6,378 nucleotides of DNA, taken from contig JAJTHC010000050.1 of the NCBI GenBank assembly GCA_021299615.1, forward strand, positions 1 through 6,378. The letters are read 5' to 3'. Shown piece after piece: positions 1 through 3,102 of the stretch; the stretch's first letter is position 1, and every line of letters starts with the position of its first letter. The DNA comes from Vampirovibrionales bacterium (GTDB lineage Bacteria > Cyanobacteriota > Vampirovibrionia > Vampirovibrionales > JAJTHC01). Made by a program: the position numbers and the translations under genes. The notes beneath the pieces were generated by a model. That model did not search any database, was not told the origin of the DNA, and saw nothing but the letters and a program-made list of their open reading frames with translations.

Positions 1-554
1 CCTGCGTGGCTAATGTCTTCTTGAGACAATTTAACGGTATGTTCTCCTCCATTGGGGTACTTCATAATAATGGAACCGTCTTGCTGATTGTAAAAGTCTT
101 GAATGTCTTCGACCGAATTGGTGACAATCGTTTTAGGAATGCGAATGCCGAGTTTTGAAAATTGATTCAACTGAAACGCCTTGTGACGATGATGATTAAA
201 CTCGTCTAGCGGATTCACCCACTTAATATGCGTCAATAAGCGATACAAGCTTCCTAAGGCACATTCAATGTTCCAGTACACGAGGTCGGCTTTCATAAAA
301 TCATAAGTGTCGTTGGCTTTAATCCAGTCAGGACCTCGACGAAAAACGCCTTGAATGTCCGTAAACAAAATCCAGCCGTTGCCGTCATTTAAATTAAGCC
401 GTCCTTTTTCAGGGGCTTCGGGGTCATAATTGATTTGGATGCGTTTGGGATACAAGGTTGTATCTAAATGAGCGGTGGGTACACCCATGGCATCGAGCCG
501 TTGTTTAACCAGCATGCCAGACGGATCGTTGGGGGGGGAATCGATGAGAAACAT
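1..554 (-). CDS. ATP-grasp ligase with MvdC/MvdD-like pre-ATP-grasp domain, N-terminal part (3' end outside window)
   Basis: The open frame runs from ATG at 554-552 leftward off the window edge, giving 184 codons. Residues 1-112 resemble the pre-ATP-grasp domain of MvdC/MvdD-type enzymes: a short beta strand (MFLID), a helix, a 'DTTLYP' segment (31-36), and 'GVFRRGPDW' (69-77), which matches the place where relatives have a V-W-x-R-R-P motif. Then come NPLDEF (114-119), K125 followed by QL (128-129), and GIRIPKTIVTN (136-146), the usual opening of the ATP-grasp fold in this family. K165 in IIMKYPNGG is the likely second nucleotide-binding Lys. Family members use ATP to activate a carboxylate and join it to an amine or hydroxyl. 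MvdC and MvdD cyclise microviridin peptides, but related enzymes have other or unknown substrates. The Mg-binding C-terminal half is not in the window, so activity cannot be judged. The start is supported by AAGGA 8 nt upstream and by the N-terminus beginning directly with the first strand. A run of eight C lies in codons 6-8. Family assignment is fairly sure; the substrate is unknown. Confidence 0.75.
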   Translation of the reverse strand, partial: MFLIDSPPNDPSGMLVKQRLDAMGVPTAHLDTTLYPKRIQINYDPEAPEKGRLNLNDGNGWILFTDIQGVFRRGPDWIKANDTYDFMKADLVYWNIECALGSLYRLLTHIKWVNPLDEFNHHRHKAFQLNQFSKLGIRIPKTIVTNSVEDIQDFYNQQDGSIIMKYPNGGEHTVKLSQEDISHA

Positions 555-562
555 GGGGATTG

Positions 563-567
563 TCCTT
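563..567 (-). promoter_or_regulatory. Ribosome binding site of the ATP-grasp gene
   Basis: On the minus strand AAGGA lies 8 nt before the ATG at 554. This supports that ATG over the other in-frame ATG at 614, which is followed at once by TGA. Confidence 0.6.
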
Positions 568-608
568 ATTTTAGTTTGTGGGTATCTTTCTTTCGATGCA
601 TTTAAGGT

Positions 609-640
609 TCACATTCAAGCTTCTCCTTTGTTTATAGGAG
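609..640 (-). promoter_or_regulatory. Strong Shine-Dalgarno site with start-stop pair, partly held in a small hairpin
   Basis: On the minus strand AAAGGAG (629-623) is followed after 8 nt by ATG (614-612) and immediately by TGA (611-609). The ATG is in frame with the ATP-grasp start 60 nt further on. A TTG at 618 would instead open a 15-residue ORF ending at 571. CTCCT (640-636 read on the minus strand) can pair with AGGAG of the Shine-Dalgarno. Seen directly: the strong site, the start-stop pair and the 5-bp inverted repeat. Inferred: a leader-type control of the ATP-grasp gene. Chance is a real alternative in so short a stretch. Confidence 0.25.
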
Positions 641-663
641 TGATGATGAAGAGATGTTACAGT

Positions 664-692
664 TTGGCAAAAAATGACAACCTTTTTATTTT
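664..692 (+). promoter_or_regulatory. Candidate promoter of the Q/P-rich gene
   Basis: TTGGCA (664-669, five of six to the sigma-70 -35 box) lies 17 nt before TATTTT (687-692, four of six to the -10 box). A start near 699 would give a leader of about 45 nt. An overlapping alternative is ATGACA (674-679), an 18-nt spacer and TATGAA (698-703). The ribosome binding site is weak: GAGAG at 727-731, 12 nt from the ATG. Confidence 0.3.
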
Positions 693-712
693 ATTAATAT
701 GAATCTTGGCAA
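683..712 (-). promoter_or_regulatory. Weak candidate promoter for the ATP-grasp gene
   Basis: TTGCCA (712-707) and TAAAAA (688-683) on the minus strand are 18 nt apart. The -35 box is five of six to consensus and the -10 box four of six. In such AT-rich DNA this match is weak evidence; I saw no better pair in the intergenic region. Confidence 0.2.
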
Positions 713-743
713 TAAATAGAGACAATGAGAGAATCCTTTACAA

Positions 744-2096
744 ATGAGTAGTATAACGAATCCTTATTATCCTGAATATAATGCACCTAGTAATAGGTCA
801 ACCAGTCTTGCTCTGCCTCAAGCCACAGGGGCTCAATTTAATGCGTCTGCACCTAATTATCAACAAGCCCCACAACAACAACAGTACCAACAGCCTTACG
901 GAATACAACAGCCTACAGGAGGCTTACAGCAAGCCCCCCAACAACAGTACCAGCAACCTTACGGAATACAACAGCCTGCGTCAAACTACCAACAGCCTTA
1001 CGCCGTTCAGCAGCCCACACAATCCAATTGGGATTCTCGTGGATTTAGCTTGGTGGAACCTTTAGGGATCACCTCACCCAACCAACAATTTTACGGACAG
1101 ATGAGACCAAACAGTGGGCCGCAACCCTATCAACAAATCACGAACTTACCACCCACACCAAGAGGAGCCTTCGCTCCGTCGAGTGCGATTGTTGGTAAGA
1201 GTGTAGGCGGTATCATTCCGATGCCTAATTCTAGCTTAAATAGCTTAAGTAATTTAGGCAATCCCATGAGTACAGGGGTTTTAGATCCTACACCAGGTGC
1301 CCAGCAGAACTATCCGCCGCCTCATCAGATGTCGCAATATCCGCCCCAATATCAACAGCAAATGCAACAAAACATTCAAGCCATTAAACAACAACAACAG
1401 GTTCAAGGGCAAGGGCAAACACAACAGCCCGTGCAAGCACCTTCTGATCCCCAAAGTATTTACATGAACAGTGATTGGGCGGTGTCTCAAGATCAATACG
1501 AAGTGGACTTCCGCACCTTACAGTTTTTCGATATTAACAAAGACATTGAAGGCGTTCGCAAAGAAATTGCCGATATGCAAAAGGGTATCTTCCCTCAAGG
1601 CGTTCAAATGACGACGGCAGAAATGTTAAACGCATCGCAGAATCGATTGACGCAACTCACCCAGAAACGAGACGAATGGCGTAAAAATAATGAGGGGCTT
1701 CCCCCTCCGACAGATGTACTTGGCAAGCTGATGAATGCCTATGCCAACCCTAACACGAATGCCAATAAAAAATTCGAATTATATACCCTTATTTCTGATT
1801 TTAAAGATGGGCGTTACCCTCCTAAAGGACGTATTGATGCGATGCTTGCAAGTGTTTCAGCACAAACACCTTCCATAAATCAGCCCCCCAGTATCCCTCA
1901 AGCACCCATTAGTCAACAACAACCTATTCTTCCATCCACTCAGCCGTTTACACCTTTACCCAGTAGGACTCTACCAGCCACAAACCAAACCGTAAATGCG
2001 TGGAACCCTCTCCCTTCAGGGAATGAAGTAGTTCCTAGCCCAAACACAGGAGGTCAAGTGGCACCTAACACCTCTGAAGGTTCGTGGAGCTTTTAG
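744..2096 (+). CDS. Gln/Pro/Asn/Tyr-rich repetitive protein of unknown function, 450 residues
   Basis: I do not recognise this protein. There is no signal peptide or membrane segment, so it is probably cytoplasmic. Residues 1-91 are low-complexity, with three imperfect repeats built on YQQPYGIQQP (about 40-57, 62-78 and 81-91). Residues 92-184 are polar, rich in P, N, S and G. A second glutamine-rich stretch spans about 185-237, with runs such as KQQQQ. Residues 238-372 have a very different, folded-looking composition: charged and hydrophobic residues alternate, and about 265-317 looks helical and may form a coiled coil (DIEGVRKEIADMQ; RLTQLTQKRDEW). The tail, 375-450, is again P/Q/S/N-rich. 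The overall plan is one small domain between long disordered arms, with a Gln/Asn/Tyr content resembling prion-like domains. Intact triplet phase through the repeats and the composition change support real coding. It is divergent from the ATP-grasp gene and its stop codon overlaps that of the convergent ankyrin gene. A scaffold, surface-associated or aggregation-prone role is possible but unproven. Confidence 0.8.
   Translation: MSSITNPYYPEYNAPSNRSTSLALPQATGAQFNASAPNYQQAPQQQQYQQPYGIQQPTGGLQQAPQQQYQQPYGIQQPASNYQQPYAVQQPTQSNWDSRGFSLVEPLGITSPNQQFYGQMRPNSGPQPYQQITNLPPTPRGAFAPSSAIVGKSVGGIIPMPNSSLNSLSNLGNPMSTGVLDPTPGAQQNYPPPHQMSQYPPQYQQQMQQNIQAIKQQQQVQGQGQTQQPVQAPSDPQSIYMNSDWAVSQDQYEVDFRTLQFFDINKDIEGVRKEIADMQKGIFPQGVQMTTAEMLNASQNRLTQLTQKRDEWRKNNEGLPPPTDVLGKLMNAYANPNTNANKKFELYTLISDFKDGRYPPKGRIDAMLASVSAQTPSINQPPSIPQAPISQQQPILPSTQPFTPLPSRTLPATNQTVNAWNPLPSGNEVVPSPNTGGQVAPNTSEGSWSF
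861..1016 (+). repeat. Imperfect direct repeats coding for Q/P/Y-rich units
   Basis: Copy 1 (861-914) and copy 2 (927-977) share a near-identical core coding QQYQQPYGIQQP; copy 1 has one extra CAA codon. Copy 3 (984-1016) is shorter and more diverged, coding NYQQPYAVQQP. Differences between copies are mostly CAA/CAG swaps or whole codons, so reading frame and peptide are kept. This suggests duplication followed by selection on the peptide. Confidence 0.85.
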
Positions 2097-2117
2097 AACT
2101 TGGCTCCTGAACGTTTT
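2080..2117 (+). terminator. Candidate terminator of the Q/P-rich gene, lying inside the ankyrin coding end
   Basis: GTTC (2080-2083) pairs with GAAC (2109-2112), and GGAGC (2086-2090) with GCTCC (2103-2107). A small internal bulge separates the two stems and the loop is 12 nt. On the plus strand the hairpin is followed by G and TTTT (2114-2117). The stem spans both stop codons. The T tract is short and the loop large, so efficiency is uncertain. No T tract follows on the minus-strand side, so it would serve the plus-strand gene only. Confidence 0.35.
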
Positions 2118-2809
2118 AGTAACTTGATCACGGCCGTCTGTTGGCGTTCAATCGCCCATGCCAAAGGGCTTTGTCCGTTTTTGTCTAGGGCATTGATGTT
2201 TGCTCCATGAAGCAATAGCACATACACAATGTCGATATGTCCAAAGGCGGCGGCAAAATGCAAGGGCGTCATGTCTCGTTCACGCTCGATGGCGTGTACC
2301 TTAGCTCCGTGTTGCAATAACAATTTAGCAATTTCAAAATGACCGTTCTTACACGCATAGAGCAAAGGCGTGTCGTCGAACAGATAGGCATCCACGGCGT
2401 TGACGTTGGCTCCATGGGCGATAAGGGTTTTGACGATGTCGAAATGCCCGTATTGACTGGCATTGATGATGGGGGTGCGTCCGTATTTGTTGGTGACATT
2501 CACCGCTTCGCCTTGGTCGAGCAAGGCATTCACAATATCGGTGTAGCCTTGTAAACTGGCGATATGCAGGGCGGTGTAACCGTCGGCGTCTCTTACGCTT
2601 AACGCCACGCCTTTGGCTAGTAAACGCTTGACCTGCTTCAAGTCCCCTGCTCGAGTCGCTTGAATTAGTGGCGTTTCCTTCGGTGTCACGATGACAGACT
2701 TAGGGCTTCGATGCCATGAAAGCCATGCAGGCTTTTGAAAGGCATCGGCGGAGGGCAGGCTCATACAAACCAATAGAGCTATTAGGATGAGGTGAAAAAC
2801 AGAAAACAA
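2093..2809 (-). CDS. Exported ankyrin-repeat protein, 238 residues
   Basis: Residues 1-23 form a signal peptide: a hydrophobic core (LILIALLV) and the type I cleavage motif SADA before F24. The protein is therefore probably periplasmic or secreted. A linker (24-43) leads to about six ankyrin repeats: 44-75, 76-108, 109-141, 145-178, 179-210 and 211-238. Their hallmarks are GYTALHIAS, GRTPIINAS, DTPLLYAC, MTPLHFAAA and GQSPLAWAI, each followed by a helix and a G-A-N-V-N type turn. Ankyrin repeats bind other proteins; the partner cannot be told from sequence. The start is TTG at 2809, chosen because AAGGAGG sits 6 nt upstream and it leaves a full hydrophobic core. The n-region has no Lys or Arg, only His6, which is unusual. 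The frame stays open upstream into the adjacent inserted element but has no ordinary start codon there in the part checked. The stop TAA shares a TTAG tetranucleotide with the convergent gene's TAG. Confidence 0.9.
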   Translation of the reverse strand: MFSVFHLILIALLVCMSLPSADAFQKPAWLSWHRSPKSVIVTPKETPLIQATRAGDLKQVKRLLAKGVALSVRDADGYTALHIASLQGYTDIVNALLDQGEAVNVTNKYGRTPIINASQYGHFDIVKTLIAHGANVNAVDAYLFDDTPLLYACKNGHFEIAKLLLQHGAKVHAIERERDMTPLHFAAAFGHIDIVYVLLLHGANINALDKNGQSPLAWAIERQQTAVIKLLKRSGAKF

Positions 2810-2815
2810 AGACGG

Positions 2816-2822
2816 CCTCCTT
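2816..2822 (-). promoter_or_regulatory. Consensus ribosome binding site fixing the TTG start of the ankyrin gene
   Basis: AAGGAGG on the minus strand lies 6 nt before TTG at 2809-2807. It is a full match to the anti-Shine-Dalgarno complement. Its first two bases fall in the TTA that flanks the inserted element. Confidence 0.85.
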
Positions 2823-2850
2823 ATACCAATTCTTAGATTAAATAGCGTCT
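2823..2850 (+). repeat. Left terminal inverted repeat of the MITE-like element
   Basis: It starts ATACC and contains TTCTTAGATT and AATAGCG. It matches the reverse complement of 2956-2983 at 24 of 28 positions; mismatches are at 2828, 2829, 2840 and 2848. The outermost base may belong to the target duplication. Confidence 0.8.
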
Positions 2851-2982
2851 GGCGTCTTCGTGGTTGCTCGGGTTCTCGATGTGCTTATGTACGTTTGTGT
2901 ACACTTCAAACATCTGCGAGACACATCTGCGAGTCTAGGCTCCTAGAATCCACCTAGTCGCTATTCAATCTAAGAAAGGGTA
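2824..2982. mobile_element. MITE-like non-coding element, 159 bp, flanked by TTA direct repeats
   Basis: The ends are imperfect inverted repeats beginning TACC and running inward about 27 bp, with 24 of 28 positions matching when the flanking base is included. The conserved core is CTTAGATT-N-AATAGCG-N-CT. The outer bases are TTA at 2821-2823 and again TTA at 2983-2985, as expected of a 3-bp target duplication. No transposase or long ORF lies inside. The interior holds a 13-bp-period direct repeat and several short inverted repeats, so either strand could fold into a long hairpin. It lies in the likely 5' leader of the ankyrin gene. I cannot name its parent transposon family. A hairpin-forming regulatory element that never moved is the alternative, but the flanking TTA copies and the intact leader left on removal favour insertion. 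Confidence 0.65.
2910..2933 (+). repeat. Tandem 11-bp repeat inside the element
   Basis: ACATCTGCGAG occurs at 2910-2920 and again at 2923-2933, giving a period of 13 bp. It is followed by TCTAGG-CT-CCTAGA (2934-2947 region), a 6-bp inverted repeat with a 2-bp centre. Confidence 0.8.
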
Positions 2983-2983
2983 T
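2956..2983 (-). repeat. Right terminal inverted repeat of the MITE-like element
   Basis: Read on the minus strand it starts ATACCC and contains TTCTTAGATT and AATAGCG, mirroring 2823-2850. The shared uninterrupted blocks are TTCTTAGATT (10 bp) and AATAGCG (7 bp). Confidence 0.8.
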
Positions 2984-3003
2984 TAAATTAAAGATACGTC
3001 TTA

Positions 3004-3032
3004 ATTATAGCCGTTTTTCAGATTTCTGTCTG
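3004..3032 (-). promoter_or_regulatory. Probable promoter of the ankyrin gene
   Basis: On the minus strand CAGACA (3032-3027, four of six to the -35 box) and a perfect TATAAT (3009-3004) are 17 nt apart. Transcription would begin near 2997, giving a leader of about 188 nt that contains the whole MITE-like element. Without the element the leader would be about 26 nt. The -35 box overlaps that of the opposite dnaE promoter. Confidence 0.6.
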
Positions 3033-3055
3033 CTCCATTTTCTTTACGGTATAAT
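3026..3055 (+). promoter_or_regulatory. Probable dnaE promoter
   Basis: A perfect TATAAT lies at 3050-3055. The best -35 at usable distance is CTGTCT (3026-3031, three of six, 18-nt spacer), which is weak. Transcription would start near 3062, about 33 nt before the dnaE TTG. The weak -35 suggests help from an activator or modest strength. Confidence 0.5.
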
Positions 3056-3067
3056 AAAACCACCGTA
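3045..3067. promoter_or_regulatory. Inverted repeat around the dnaE -10 box and start site, possible operator
   Basis: TACGGT (3045-3050) and ACCGTA (3062-3067) are perfect inverted half-sites separated by 11 bp, with centres 17 bp apart. They bracket the -10 box and the predicted start site. The left arm would not be transcribed, so an RNA hairpin is unlikely. A DNA-binding repressor site is the natural reading, though chance is possible for 6-bp arms. Confidence 0.3.
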
Positions 3068-3102
3068 TGAAAAAGCTTCAAAAAAGAGAACGCCTTGACT
3101 GA
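3067..3102 (+). CDS. Possible 11-codon upstream ORF overlapping the dnaE start
   Basis: ATG at 3067 opens an 11-residue peptide, MKKLQKRERLD, ending with TGA at 3100-3102. The dnaE TTG (3095-3097) lies inside it in another frame. The ATG would lie only about 5 nt from the predicted transcription start and has no Shine-Dalgarno. The strongly basic peptide may be incidental. If translated, it could couple ribosome delivery to the weakly signposted dnaE start. Confidence 0.2.
   Translation: MKKLQKRERLD

Larger units (their letters stand above)
555..743. other. AT-rich divergent intergenic region between ATP-grasp gene and Q/P-rich gene
   Basis: These 189 bp separate two divergently transcribed genes and must hold both of their 5' control regions. 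No long conserved-looking ORF lies here. There are weak promoter-like boxes in both directions and a 5-bp inverted repeat, CTCCT (623-627) and AGGAG (636-640), with an 8-nt loop. Each arm carries a Shine-Dalgarno-like site for one strand. On the plus strand, AGGAG precedes an 18-codon ORF at 646-702 beginning MKRCYSLAK. On the minus strand, AAAGGAG precedes an ATG-TGA pair. Neither small ORF is convincing as a gene. Confidence 0.6.

Noticed and set aside
609..614. TGA read as a sense codon extending the ATP-grasp protein upstream
   Set aside because: dnaE shows ordinary TGG tryptophan use and I saw no in-frame TGA in the translated genes, so nothing suggests recoding.
475..702. Plus-strand 75-residue ORF starting with GTG
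   Set aside because: It overlaps the first codons of the well-supported ATP-grasp gene on the other strand, has no ribosome binding site at its start and no recognisable domain.
861..1016. CRISPR-like array
   Set aside because: The repeats are in-frame coding units with no unique spacers of constant length.
781..1065. 94-residue ORF in another frame of the Q/P-rich gene
   Set aside because: It is a by-product of the repetitive CAA/CAG-rich sequence; the 450-residue frame explains the codon-level variation between repeats.
2269..2554. Two ORFs of 71-76 residues overlapping the ankyrin gene
   Set aside because: They are frame shadows of a clear ankyrin-repeat coding region.
2764..2775. Possible lipoprotein signal at Cys15 of the ankyrin protein
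   Set aside because: The residue before Cys is Val rather than Gly, Ala or Ser, and a good type I site (SADA) follows.
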